Shown here: one piece after another, positions 1 to 9,017 of the stretch
How positions within the stretch are numbered: position 1 is the first letter of the stretch
How the letters are laid out: the number at the start of each line of letters is the position of its first letter
Source of the DNA: an uncultured Archangium sp.
Lineage (GTDB): Bacteria; Myxococcota; Myxococcia; Myxococcales; Myxococcaceae
Length of the DNA: 32,211 nucleotides
Direction: 5' to 3'
NCBI GenBank assembly: GCA_903905455.1
Contig: CAIVGN010000121.1
Coordinates: forward strand, 1-32,211
Notes under the pieces: model-generated
Told to the model about the DNA's origin: nothing
Seen by the model: only the letters and a program-made list of their open reading frames with translations
Database searches by the model: none
Translations under genes and position numbers: made by a program

Positions 1-1736
1 GCGGGCAGCGCGCGCACCTCGGTGCCGGGCGGCAGCACCAGCTCCACCACGGCCTCGCGGGTGTCGAGGAAGGACGAGACCACGTCGGTGTGCCGCGTCG
101 AGGCCCAGGTGTTGAGCCACGGCTCGAGCAGGTCGGTGGTCCGCACCAACCCGTCACCCTGCGGCGCGCGCGCGAAGAGGTGCCGCACCGCGACCGGGCC
201 TTCCATGGAGACGCCGTCAGCGAAGTCTCCCGTCTCGAGCGGCGTCGCGCTGGTGGCCCAGGCCGAGCGCACCCACAGCTGGCGGCCGAGCCACTCGCGC
301 AGCAGGCCCGTGCCCATCACGAGCCGGTTCTTCATGGGCAGGGCGTTGGCGCCGCGCGCCTCGAGCTTCACCGTGCCGGCCCCGTCGCCCCGCGAGTCGA
401 GCGTGAGCAGGTACGTCTGCCGCTCGAGGTTCACCTTCGCCTCGCTCTCCGGGGTGCGCTTGAGCGGCGCGCCCTCGGCCCTCAGCTCGAGCACCGTGGC
501 GCCCTGGTCGGCCGGCGGCAGTTGGCCAAAGGGCACGGTGCGGTGCGTGGGGTCGGCGTACACCACGCCCTTGCCCGGCAGGTCGACCGCGAGAATGGCG
601 TGGTTGAAGTTCGCCCCCAGCGACGGGAGCTGGAAGGGCATCGGCGTGCCCTGGTGCGAATAGATGAGCGTGGGCGCCGAGGAGATCTGCGCCACCTTGA
701 GCAGGGCGTGGAGGTACGTCGCCTTGTCCTTGCAGTCGCCGTAGCGGACCTTCTGCACCTGCGCCGACGCGTGGGGGATCCACCCGCCGTAGCCGATCTC
801 GATGCCGCAGTACTGGATGGTGCGGCACGCGTATTCGTAGAGCGCGCGGGCCTTCGCTTCTGGCTCGTTGGGCACGCCGGCGAGCACCTCTTTGACGGTG
901 GTGACCAGCTCCGGGGTGATGGTGGCCTGCTGCTCGTAGGCGGCCGCCAGCCACGTCGAGAGCGCCTCGGGCGAGGGCAGGGCGTGCTTCGGCTCGCCAC
1001 GCTCCGTCCACTCCTCGAGGCGCACCGCCACGCTCGGCGCCAGCGCCCAGGCCGGGGGGCCCTTCGGCTCGACGTCCACCGCCGGGAGGTTCTCGCGCTC
1101 GAAGGTCCACACCTTCTCGGTGCCGCGCACTTCTTCTCTCGGCGCGAAAGGCGCGCCGTCCACCGACAGCACCGTCCAGCGGATGAGCCAGTCCTTCGGG
1201 GCGTGGATGATCACGCGGCTGAGCACCACCGGCATCTCGTCGCCGAAGAACTCGCGCAGCACGTACGGCTTCACGTCGAGCCGCCGGGTGACGACCTCCT
1301 GCTCGTAGACGGCGCCCATGGGCAGCGGCGGCCGGGGCACCAGCACCACCCGCTCGTCGGTGACCAACAGGCCGGGGTCGAAGAGTGTCTGGTCGGTGCG
1401 CTTGGAGAGGTCGAGCGGCTCTTCGCTGCCGTCGGGCTTCACCACCCGGCCGGCGATGCGCTCGACCTGGGTGAAGGCCTGGTCGTAGTGCACCTGCAGC
1501 GCGGGGAGCACGGTGGCCTTGAGCACCTTGATCCGCCAGCGCGAGGTGAGCACCACCTGCGGCGCCCCGGCGGGGCCGTCGGGCCGGAACTCGGCCTCGG
1601 TCTCGTCGAGCAGCACCACGTACTTCGCGTCGGGGTGTTCCTTCGCCGTCGGCAACTTCGCCAAATCGAGCGCGGGGAACGCCCGCGCGCACCCCATCGC
1701 CACCACCACGATGCACCACCACCAGGCGATTCGCAT
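1..1736 (-). CDS. DUF3857 / transglutaminase-like secreted protein (3' end outside window)
   Basis: The reading frame starts at ATG 1736 and runs off the left edge without a stop, so about 578 residues are visible. It opens with a hydrophobic export segment (MRIAWWWCIVVVAMGC); the Cys at residue 16 could be a weak lipobox. The N-terminal half has the look of a DUF3857 beta-rich domain. This is followed by a transglutaminase-like core with the motif GDCKDKATYLHALL. The likely catalytic triad is intact: Cys335, His379 (in NHAILAVDL) and Asp395 (in YADPTH). Proteins of this pairing are usually periplasmic or surface-exposed and of unknown substrate; the triad suggests a cysteine protease or transglutaminase reaction. 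The start lies only 11 bp from the end of the toxin remnant upstream, so no room for a dedicated promoter exists between them. The family assignment is firm, the substrate unknown. Confidence 0.85.
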   Translation of the reverse strand, partial: MRIAWWWCIVVVAMGCARAFPALDLAKLPTAKEHPDAKYVVLLDETEAEFRPDGPAGAPQVVLTSRWRIKVLKATVLPALQVHYDQAFTQVERIAGRVVKPDGSEEPLDLSKRTDQTLFDPGLLVTDERVVLVPRPPLPMGAVYEQEVVTRRLDVKPYVLREFFGDEMPVVLSRVIIHAPKDWLIRWTVLSVDGAPFAPREEVRGTEKVWTFERENLPAVDVEPKGPPAWALAPSVAVRLEEWTERGEPKHALPSPEALSTWLAAAYEQQATITPELVTTVKEVLAGVPNEPEAKARALYEYACRTIQYCGIEIGYGGWIPHASAQVQKVRYGDCKDKATYLHALLKVAQISSAPTLIYSHQGTPMPFQLPSLGANFNHAILAVDLPGKGVVYADPTHRTVPFGQLPPADQGATVLELRAEGAPLKRTPESEAKVNLERQTYLLTLDSRGDGAGTVKLEARGANALPMKNRLVMGTGLLREWLGRQLWVRSAWATSATPLETGDFADGVSMEGPVAVRHLFARAPQGDGLVRTTDLLEPWLNTWASTRHTDVVSSFLDTREAVVELVLPPGTEVRALP

Positions 1737-1747
1737 GGCGGCGAAAG

Positions 1748-1978
1748 CTAGTACGCGGCGGCCCGCTGGCGAGTCACATCGACGCGCGCGGAACCGCACA
1801 GGCGCTGAAGCCCCACAATGTCGAAGGTGTGCACCGAGGTGTCGGCGCGCGGAGAGACGCCGAGTGACCGCACCACGCTCCCTGCGCTCGACCTTGCGGC
1901 CGACGTACGGGTGCCGTCGAAGCACCGCCATCGCGTCGAAGATGAGGTCCTGCGTCGCGGCTGCGGAAGCCGTACTGA
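1748..1978 (-). pseudogene. Probable remnant of a ParE/RelE-family toxin gene
   Basis: No intact gene fills this gap. On the minus strand, one frame reads DLIFDAMAVLRRHPYVGRKV from about 1943 downwards. This matches the 'D-I-DAI-VL-RHP-IGR-VE' helix and turn that precedes the core strand of ParE/RelE toxins. After that the frame loses the expected 'REL-ISRG--GYVALY' strand. A different frame then ends in VTRQRAAAY followed by TAG at 1750-1748, recalling the usual C-terminus 'A-RHQREAGY'. The reading is therefore a frameshifted and mutated toxin. No start codon, N-terminal half or antitoxin is visible; upstream lies the stop of the secreted protein gene. The match is by eye to the family pattern, good for the first segment and weak for the second. 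Confidence 0.4.
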
Positions 1979-3127
1979 CTACGGGAGCCGCAGCTCCCTG
2001 GTGCTCGTGCCCGGTGACGTCGGTGCACGCACCCCGACCACCTCACCGCTCTGGGTCTGGACGAACACGCAGCGACGAGCGCCTGGCGGGACCTCGAGAA
2101 CGGCGGTGGTTCCCCCGTCGAGGTCGGCTCCTCCCCAGCGGCTCGACGACTCCGACGGGTCGCACTTGAGATCGAAGTCGGGCAGCACGTCCTCGAACCA
2201 GGTGCGCGAGAGCCGGGCCACGCGCCCCGATTCGATCACCCGAACCTTCATCTTCGCGGGTCGCCCGGGCGTCAGCACGACGTGCTTCTCGTTGGGCCCG
2301 ACCAACTTCGCCGCGACGAGCTGCCCCACGCGCACCGACACCACCGACCACACCCCCTGCCCGGACCCTGGCCCCGTCGGCACGCGCTCCGGCGCCTGCG
2401 CGGTGTTCCCCACGAACGCGAGCGGCACCGAACGCGCTTCGGTGTTCGGCCAGTCGATGGGCGGGATGGCATGCAGCCACCCTGACGGTGGCGTCCTGGA
2501 TCCTGCCGTCTGCACCACCACGGAGAGCGGCGTGGAGGGCCGGTGTCGAATCGTCACGGTCTGCCGCCCCTCGCGCACGGGGCCCAGCTCCACGAGGGCC
2601 GGGCGACCATCGAGCAAGGCACAGGCACCGATCACCTGCGCCCGATGCACCACTTTCACCCCGGAGACCTGCACGCGTTGGGGCGATGGCAACTCCTGGG
2701 GCGTGTGGCTCAACAGCCCGACATCGGCGATTCCCTCCGGAGAGGAGAGCTCGACGTCGATGCCTTGCTGCACCGGGGGCCTGTAGCCCCCTTCCAGACA
2801 CAACCCTGACGTCGTGTGGCCCGCTGCCACTTCCGCCAGTTCGTCCTGAAGCACCGCAAGCTCGTCGGAGACCAGCGCGCAGGACGCGCCGTGTTCATCG
2901 GTAGGGCAGGTCGTGGCGAGTCCAACCGAAAGACCATCCTCCGGGTGGCAGTCCGCTCCTGGAGGGCACGGTGCCCTCATCAGGCCCCCTCCATTGGGAT
3001 CCCTCACGATGCCCGGTGGCAGCTCGAAACCTGAGTCACCGGCTGGCTGGGCCGAGGAAGGCCTGATGGAACTCGCGCCACCGCAGACCACTCCGACGAC
3101 CAGCAACCACTGCTTCAGGCGGTGCAT
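1979..3127 (-). CDS. Secreted protein of unknown function
   Basis: A 382-residue protein starting at ATG 3127. It begins MHRLKQWLLVVGVVCGGASS, a typical signal peptide, with likely cleavage after the Ser-Ser-Ala at about residue 26. The mature part has a short Cys-containing region (PCPPGADC, TTCPTDEHGASC) at about residues 53-85, then long stretches of beta-strand-like sequence with scattered Cys. No enzyme motif or transmembrane segment was recognised. Myxobacteria carry many lineage-specific secreted proteins of this sort, and I could not place it in a family. Codon use looks less GC3-biased than in the housekeeping genes to the right, which fits an accessory gene. It is followed by the toxin remnant on the same strand and diverges from the TIGR02996-domain gene. 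Confidence 0.7.
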   Translation of the reverse strand: MHRLKQWLLVVGVVCGGASSIRPSSAQPAGDSGFELPPGIVRDPNGGGLMRAPCPPGADCHPEDGLSVGLATTCPTDEHGASCALVSDELAVLQDELAEVAAGHTTSGLCLEGGYRPPVQQGIDVELSSPEGIADVGLLSHTPQELPSPQRVQVSGVKVVHRAQVIGACALLDGRPALVELGPVREGRQTVTIRHRPSTPLSVVVQTAGSRTPPSGWLHAIPPIDWPNTEARSVPLAFVGNTAQAPERVPTGPGSGQGVWSVVSVRVGQLVAAKLVGPNEKHVVLTPGRPAKMKVRVIESGRVARLSRTWFEDVLPDFDLKCDPSESSSRWGGADLDGGTTAVLEVPPGARRCVFVQTQSGEVVGVRAPTSPGTSTRELRLP

Positions 3128-3195
3128 GACGTGAACGCTACGACGCGAGAGACCTTCCGCGCTGAAAATGGAGTGACGGCCAGCGGTGCGCGCGG

Positions 3196-4524
3196 GTGAC
3201 GATTCTTGCCCAGCCGTGCTCCACTGGTGACGTGCCTTCGATCATCACCCACGCAGCCCGCGAGGCGCTCGAGGAGGCCGTCGCGCGCTTCACCGCGGGC
3301 AAGCACCTCGAGGCGATCGACCCGCTGCGCGAGTACTGGGTGGTGACGCGCGACCCCGGTGCCGCGACGTTGCTGGGGCGCATGGGGACCTGGCTCTCCG
3401 ACGGCCAGGCGCGCTTCGACGAGGACCCGGCGGCGGCCCTCCACGCCGGGGGGATGCAGGCCGGCAAGACCTTCGACGCAGCGTCGAAGGGGCGCGCGCC
3501 GACGACCGATGAGGCCCGCTTGCTCGAGACGCTGGCGGGCCTGCTGGATGGCCTGAAGCCGCAGCGGGAGCGCGCCGAGGAACTGGGGCTGCTCAAGGCC
3601 ATCGTCGAGGCTCCGCACGACGAGACCCCGAAGCTGGTCTACGCAGACTTCCTCACCGAGCGAGGGGACGTGCGCGGCGAGTTCATCAACCTCTCTCTCT
3701 CGCTCGCGCGTGGCGAGAAGGTGAAGTCGAAGCTCGAGGCGTTCGAGAAGAAGCACCGACGGCAGATCGCCGGCCCCTTCGTGGACTACCGCCACACCGA
3801 TCTCGAGTCGGGGCTCTTCCAGTCATTCGGCGTCGACCTCGAGGCGCACGCGCAGTTCAAGCTCAGCGACTACCAGGCGCTCGCACAAGACCTGCGCTGG
3901 GTCACCGTCCGCACCGTCCACCTCCCGGCCGTCGACGAAGTCGCCACGCTCCTGCTCACGCGCGCGCCGCTCTACGGAGCGGAGGTCCTGAACCGGGCCT
4001 CCACCAGGGCCCTCGAGGCCGCGGCCGCACGCGACTTCCCCTGGCGGGTCCACACCATTCTGCTCAGCGACTACCGCCTCGGTCCGAAGGTGAAGCCAGC
4101 GGCGTTCCCGAACCTGAAGACCCTCGCGCTGCCGATGGCGTGGACTTCGCCGCCTGACCGGTCCTTCTGGGACGCACCGCTGCTGCACCACGCGCCGGTG
4201 ATCACCATCGGCGACGTGGGCACCTCCGGCGACGTCCTCATCGACGAGTTCCTCGCGCACGCGCCGTCGCTCGAGAAGCTGGAGCGCCTCGAGGCCACGA
4301 CCTCATCCGTGCGTCTGGGCGTCGTGCCGGCGGGTGGCGCGCAGTTCGATCTCGAGGTCTCCTTCACCAGCGCCCGGCCCGACGACGAGAGCTTCGCGAA
4401 GCTCGTTGAGCGCCTCGAGCGCATCACCGCGAAGTCGGTGCGCACGCTGACGCTGGACGCCCGCACGCTCGCTCCCGCGCTTCAGAAGCGGGTCGAAGCG
4501 GCGACCTTACACCTCGGCGCGTGA
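3196..4524 (+). CDS. TIGR02996-domain protein
   Basis: A protein of up to 442 residues. At about residues 134-180 it carries the TIGR02996 signature: LLKAIVEAPHDETPKLVYAD, then FLTERGD-RGEFINL, matching the 'RLVYADWLEERGDPRGEFI-LQ' consensus. That domain is known from Myxococcus and planctomycete proteins, usually with repeats such as leucine-rich repeats. The C-terminal part here (FPNLKTLALP, LEKLERLEA, VRTLTLDA) has a loose LRR-like rhythm, in keeping with that. The N-terminus (REALEEAVARFTAGKHLEAI) resembles a TPR-like helix pair. The longest frame starts at GTG 3196; a second GTG at 3232 would give MPSIITHAAREALEEAV and is at least as likely. Neither has a clear ribosome site. No signal peptide is visible. 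Biochemical role unknown. Confidence 0.75.
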   Translation: MTILAQPCSTGDVPSIITHAAREALEEAVARFTAGKHLEAIDPLREYWVVTRDPGAATLLGRMGTWLSDGQARFDEDPAAALHAGGMQAGKTFDAASKGRAPTTDEARLLETLAGLLDGLKPQRERAEELGLLKAIVEAPHDETPKLVYADFLTERGDVRGEFINLSLSLARGEKVKSKLEAFEKKHRRQIAGPFVDYRHTDLESGLFQSFGVDLEAHAQFKLSDYQALAQDLRWVTVRTVHLPAVDEVATLLLTRAPLYGAEVLNRASTRALEAAAARDFPWRVHTILLSDYRLGPKVKPAAFPNLKTLALPMAWTSPPDRSFWDAPLLHHAPVITIGDVGTSGDVLIDEFLAHAPSLEKLERLEATTSSVRLGVVPAGGAQFDLEVSFTSARPDDESFAKLVERLERITAKSVRTLTLDARTLAPALQKRVEAATLHLGA

Positions 4525-4739
4525 CGCGCTCGGCTCCCGCTCAACCTCACTTCCACTGCCGGCGTTCGCCCAGAAGTTTCAAGGCCGCCGTCGAGCCCCC
4601 CAGCCGCTCGGCGAAAAGGTGAAGCCGTGAGGCAACTCCGTCCTCGACTGCCCCTCCCACCGGGCGGCTGCAGTTCGGCTCCCGGGACGGGTTTGCTCGC
4701 GCTCGGGCGTTGGCTGCTTCGACAGCGTGGCCGCAGGCG
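4525..4739. other. Intergenic gap between two convergent genes; nothing recognised
   Basis: These 215 bases lie between the stop of the TIGR02996-domain gene and the stop of the TPR membrane protein gene. Open frames exist on both strands but lack recognisable domains, and the one on the minus strand runs into the TPR gene out of frame. I saw no tRNA-like fold, no hairpin followed by a T-run, and no repeat. Confidence 0.4.
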
Positions 4740-5516
4740 TCATCCGCTCGGGTTGAGGTGCATCCAGAAGGACAGCGCCAAGAGCGCGGCGGCGGCGACG
4801 ACCACCAGAGCGAGAAACGCCCCTGCCTTCTTGTGCACAGGACCCTCGCTCACCAGCCTTTGCACCAGCCCGATGACGACCAACACGAAGATGCCCAACG
4901 GCACCACCCAACTCGCTCCACGGGTCAGCCACTCAGACCTTGGCCACCACGGCAACTCAGAGCCGAAGAGCCACATCATGGAGAAGAGAAACAGGAGCGC
5001 TCCCGAAAAGCCAAGCAAGGGCCGCACCTTCGCAGTGAACGGACCACGGCTTCTCAGGTGGAGAACGGTGCCGAACAGCACCGCCAAGAACACCAGCCCC
5101 ACCACAATGACCGCAAACAGGCTCTGGCCCTCCGTCCAGTGTCGGACTTTGACCACCGACTTCCAGACCTTGCCCAATCCCCGCACCGCGTCTTTGGCCC
5201 GGATTTCCTCGTCCAACTCCCGCTTCTTCTGGGAGATCTCCGCGACGTGGTACCCGGGATCGAGCCGAAGGGAGCGATCCAAAGCTGCGACGGCATCCCC
5301 GTACCGCCCGAGTTTCTCGAGCGCCAGGCCTCGGCCCCAGTGCCACTGCGCCTTGTTCGGCTCGATTCGAACGCCGTCATCGAACCTGTGGAGAGCGCCC
5401 TCAAAGTCTCCGGCCCCCAGCAGTCGGTTGCCCTCGTCGAAGAGCGGCTCGACCTGCGCTGACACCACAAGCGAGAACAGCGCCAGGAGCAGTGCGGCAG
5501 CGCAACGAAGGCCCAT
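4740..5516 (-). CDS. TPR membrane protein with signal peptide
   Basis: A 258-residue protein. The start ATG 5516 is preferred over an in-frame upstream start at 5606, because it places a clean signal peptide at the N-terminus (MGLRCAAALLLALFSLVVSA) and an AGAGG-like site (AGAGG, 5519-5523) just before it. About two TPR repeats follow at residues 22-90 (LFDEGNRLLGAGDFEGALHR and NKAQWHWGRGLALEKLGRYG). After a charged helix there are four predicted membrane segments, about 132-152, 166-184, 202-220 and 231-251. The TPRs are thus likely on the periplasmic face as a protein-binding module anchored in the inner membrane. The role is unknown. It lies downstream of nothing obvious and has its own start region next to the ftsK stop. 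Confidence 0.7.
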   Translation of the reverse strand: MGLRCAAALLLALFSLVVSAQVEPLFDEGNRLLGAGDFEGALHRFDDGVRIEPNKAQWHWGRGLALEKLGRYGDAVAALDRSLRLDPGYHVAEISQKKRELDEEIRAKDAVRGLGKVWKSVVKVRHWTEGQSLFAVIVVGLVFLAVLFGTVLHLRSRGPFTAKVRPLLGFSGALLFLFSMMWLFGSELPWWPRSEWLTRGASWVVPLGIFVLVVIGLVQRLVSEGPVHKKAGAFLALVVVAAAALLALSFWMHLNPSG

Positions 5517-5633
5517 CGCCTCTTTGTAACGAACTGGCGCTCTTGGACGAAGACCGAAGAGAAGGAAGAACGACCCCGCCAAGTGCAGCGTCGGGTTGTG
5601 GCTCAAAGGGAAGGCGGGCGGCGCGTTACCGAC

Positions 5634-8600
5634 TCACATCGACGCGGTGCCGGGCATCTGCCCGACCGGGCGAATGAGCACCTCGCGGGGCTTGGCGCCG
5701 TCGGCCGCGCTCACCAGGCCCTCGCGCTCCATGCGCTCGATCATGCGCGCCGAGCGGTTGTACCCGATGCGCATCTTGCGCTGGAGGATGGAGATGGACA
5801 CGGTGCGCATCTCCGAGACGATGGCGATGGCCTGGTCGTAGAGCTCGTCGTGGAGATCGTCCTCCCCACCTTCGCCGTCACCTTCCTCGTCCCGCGGCTT
5901 CAAGATGCTCTCGTCGTAGACCGGCTTGCCCTGCGCCTTGAGGTGGTCGACGACCTTCTTGATCTCGTGCTCCGACACGTAGCAGCCGTGCACGCGCTGG
6001 AGGTGCGCGCTGGTCGGAGGCTGGATGAGCATGTCGCCCATGCCCAGCAGCGCCTCGGCGCCGACGGTGCCGAGGATGGTCATCGAGTCGGGCTTGCTGC
6101 GCAGCATGAAGCTGATGCGCGTGGGGAAGTTCGCCTTGATGATGCCGGTGACGACGTCCGTCGACGGGCGCTGGGTGGCGACCATCAAGTGGATGCCGGC
6201 GGCGCGGGCCATCTGCGCCAGGCGGGCGATGGAGGTCTCGACTTCCTTCGAGGCGACCATCATCAGGTCGGCGAGCTCGTCGATGATCACCACGATGAAG
6301 GGCAGCTTCTTGAGCTCCTCTTCCTTCGACTCGCTCGCGGCCTCGGCGACGGCAGCCTCTGCGGCGGCCTGGGCCAGCGCGGCGAGCTCCTGGTCCGACT
6401 CCGCGGTCTGCTCGTCGACGCGGATCTCGGCCTCGGTCTTCGCGGCCGCGGCCTCGAGTTCCGCGGGCGACGGCAGCACCTCTTCGCGCAGGTCGCCTTC
6501 GTCTTCCTTCGGCGCGGCCACGCCCAGCTCGAGCCCGGCGGGCACGGCCTGCGGCTCACCCGTCAGCACCTCGTTCGACGCTGCCACGGCCTCGGCCGAC
6601 TGGTCGGACACGTCGACGATCAGCATGCGCCGCTTCTTCTTGGGCTTGTCGTCGCTCTCGGGCGGCGCCACCTCGACGGGGGCCGCGGCCTGGACCGGCT
6701 TGACCGCGTCGACGACCTTCGACTCGATGACGGCCTTCGGCTTGATCACCGTGGGCCTGGCGTCGATGGTGGTCTTCGAGGCGCGCTTCTTCGCGAGCTC
6801 CTGCTCCACCATCACGTTGTAGCCGGTGATGTTGCGCACCCCGGCCTCCGAGAGGAGCTTGTAGCGGCGGGTCATCTCGTCGACCGCCCACTGCAGCGCG
6901 ATGGCCGCCTTGCGCGGGTCGGTCACCACCGGCAGCAGGAGGTGCGGGATGCCCTCGTACACGGAGAGCTCCAGCATCTTGGGGTCGACCATGATGAAGC
7001 GCACCTCTTCGGGGGTGCTCTTGAGCAGGATCGACATGATCATCGCGTTGACGCTCACCGACTTGCCGGAGCCCGTCGTACCGGCCATCAGGAGGTGAGG
7101 CGCCTTCGAGAGATCGAGGATGTACGGCATTCCCTCGATGTCCTTGCCCAGGCACATCGTCAGGCGGCCCTGCGACTTCTGGAACGCGTCCTGCTCGGCG
7201 ATCTCCTTGAGGAAGACCATCTCGCGGTCCTTGTTGGGGACCTCGACGCCGACCACGCCCTTGCCGGGGATGGGCGCGACGATGCGCACGCGCATGGCTT
7301 CCATGGCCATGGCCAGGTCGTCCGAGAGCGAGGCGATGCGGCTGATCTTCACGCCCGGCGCCGGCTTGAACTCGTACATCGTGACCACGGGGCCCGGGCG
7401 GATCTCGACGACTTCACCGTCGATGCCGAAGTCCCGGAGCTTCGCGGTGAGCCGCTCGGCCGTCTGGAGGTACGCGTCCTTGTCGATGGTGGTGCGTTCC
7501 TTCTGGTGCACCTCGAGCAGGTCGATGGGCGGCACGTCGAAGTTCGAGCGGCCGTCGCTGAAGAGGAACTCTTCCTTCTGTTCCTTCTTGGTCGGCTTGG
7601 GCGGCGCCTTGGGCTCGACGATCAGCGGCATGCGCGCCAGGGCGCTCGACCCCGCGGCGATGGTGGCCAGCGCGGTCACCGGGGCGGCGTGGGCAGGCGC
7701 GGCAGCGGCGCTCGCGTCCATCAGGCCACCACCGAGGCTCGCCTCGAGGGGCGCGACCTTCGGCGCGGAGATCATCGACTCCGCGGGGGGCGGAGGCGGC
7801 AGGCCCTGGGCGTGCAGCGGCGCGACGATGGTCGGCACGCGGCGGGCCGGGGGCGGCGCCGACTGCAGCAGGTCGGAGGACAGGGTGGGGATCGCGGGCT
7901 GGGCCGCGGGCTGCCCGATGTTGAAGGCCTGGGCCCAGGCGGGGTCGCCGTTGCTCGGACGCGCCGCGGGCTCCGGGGGCAGGGTGTCGGCCATGAGCGA
8001 GGGCGCGATGCCCGCGGCCATCTCCTTGACCTGGTCCTTGCGGTTGGCGCGCGCGGTCTTCAGCGCCTCGCGGGCGATGCGCGCGGCCTCGCGCTCCACG
8101 AGCGCCTTCTCGCGGTCGGCCTTGAGCTTCTCCTTCTCGGCGAGGTCGGCGAGCTTCGAGTTCTCGCGCCCCTGCTGCAGGCGCATCGCCTCGTCGGCCG
8201 CGGCCTCCGCTTCTTCCGCCGTCGCCTCGAGGTCGGCCAGCTCGGCCTCTTCGTCCTCGAGCTGCGCGAGGAAGGCGGCCTCTTCTTCTTCGGCCTTCTC
8301 CGCGGCGATCTTCCGCTCCGCGTGACGTTCCTTCTGCTGCTCGAAGAACGCCAGCGCCCACACCTTGGCGGCCTCGAAGCCGATGAGCGCCTTCTCCCAG
8401 GCCCAACCACAGAAGCGCAGGAACGCGAGCTGCGTGCCCACGATGAAGGCCACGGCGGCGACGGCGCTGACGAGCACGACCGTGCCCACGGTGGAGAAGA
8501 GCGCGGTCAACAGGCCCCCGACCTCACGGCCGATGAGCCCGCCCGGCGCGTGCGCCCAGCTCGCGTCTTCCTTGAACATCAGCTGCGCGAGGATCGAGCC

Positions 8601-8981
8601 GGCCACCAGCAGCAGCCCGAGCGCCACGGCCTGCGGCCAGCGGCGCTTCTCGCGATCACCCACGAAGAGGATGGCAGCGGCGTACAGCCCCACCACCGGC
8701 AGCACGAAGGCGCAGATGCCCAGCAGCCCGCGCAGGCCCTCGGCGATGGCGTGCCCCACGGGGCCCACCGCGTTCTTGAACCCGGGCCCGAGACGATCTC
8801 TCGCGTCGAAGGTGGCGACCGCCAGCAGCGACATCACCGAGAAGGCGAGCAGGAAGACGCCCGCAATGGCCCTGCGACCGGTGCCCGACCGCTGCATCTT
8901 CTTCTGCGTGAGCGCCTTCCTCCGGGTGGCGATGTCCTGCTTCGAGAGGAGCGACTTCTCGCCCTTGCGCTTGACCGACAT
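5634..8981 (-). CDS. ftsK: DNA translocase FtsK, with a large insertion in the motor domain
   Basis: A 1115-residue septal DNA pump, which moves chromosome ends through the closing septum and brings dif sites together for XerCD. In order it shows: a basic N-terminus; four membrane segments at about 38-57, 80-102, 111-128 and 155-185; a Glu/Ala/Lys-rich coiled-coil stretch at about 205-330; a Pro/Ala-rich linker to about 475; the motor, with Walker A GTTGSGKS at 634-641 and Walker B IIDELADLM with Asp901; and the gamma winged-helix domain at about 1040-1110 (SISILQRKMRIGYNRSARMI). Walker A and Walker B are about 265 residues apart, far more than the ~125 of E. coli FtsK. The extra residues form an acidic, Ala/Glu/Pro-rich insert at about 723-892. 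The start MSVKRKGEK is chosen because the longer frame only reads into the divergent gene. Confidence 0.97.
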   Translation of the reverse strand: MSVKRKGEKSLLSKQDIATRRKALTQKKMQRSGTGRRAIAGVFLLAFSVMSLLAVATFDARDRLGPGFKNAVGPVGHAIAEGLRGLLGICAFVLPVVGLYAAAILFVGDREKRRWPQAVALGLLLVAGSILAQLMFKEDASWAHAPGGLIGREVGGLLTALFSTVGTVVLVSAVAAVAFIVGTQLAFLRFCGWAWEKALIGFEAAKVWALAFFEQQKERHAERKIAAEKAEEEEAAFLAQLEDEEAELADLEATAEEAEAAADEAMRLQQGRENSKLADLAEKEKLKADREKALVEREAARIAREALKTARANRKDQVKEMAAGIAPSLMADTLPPEPAARPSNGDPAWAQAFNIGQPAAQPAIPTLSSDLLQSAPPPARRVPTIVAPLHAQGLPPPPPAESMISAPKVAPLEASLGGGLMDASAAAAPAHAAPVTALATIAAGSSALARMPLIVEPKAPPKPTKKEQKEEFLFSDGRSNFDVPPIDLLEVHQKERTTIDKDAYLQTAERLTAKLRDFGIDGEVVEIRPGPVVTMYEFKPAPGVKISRIASLSDDLAMAMEAMRVRIVAPIPGKGVVGVEVPNKDREMVFLKEIAEQDAFQKSQGRLTMCLGKDIEGMPYILDLSKAPHLLMAGTTGSGKSVSVNAMIMSILLKSTPEEVRFIMVDPKMLELSVYEGIPHLLLPVVTDPRKAAIALQWAVDEMTRRYKLLSEAGVRNITGYNVMVEQELAKKRASKTTIDARPTVIKPKAVIESKVVDAVKPVQAAAPVEVAPPESDDKPKKKRRMLIVDVSDQSAEAVAASNEVLTGEPQAVPAGLELGVAAPKEDEGDLREEVLPSPAELEAAAAKTEAEIRVDEQTAESDQELAALAQAAAEAAVAEAASESKEEELKKLPFIVVIIDELADLMMVASKEVETSIARLAQMARAAGIHLMVATQRPSTDVVTGIIKANFPTRISFMLRSKPDSMTILGTVGAEALLGMGDMLIQPPTSAHLQRVHGCYVSEHEIKKVVDHLKAQGKPVYDESILKPRDEEGDGEGGEDDLHDELYDQAIAIVSEMRTVSISILQRKMRIGYNRSARMIERMEREGLVSAADGAKPREVLIRPVGQMPGTASM

Positions 8982-9017
8982 GCTGAGACACCCCTGTAGA
9001 AGGCTGATCCGCGGGCG

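Noticed and set aside
5583-8999. A 1138-codon open frame on the plus strand opposite ftsK
   Set aside because: It is the antisense shadow of ftsK; its sequence is His/Arg/Leu-rich low-complexity with no domain, as expected for the reverse of a GC-rich gene.
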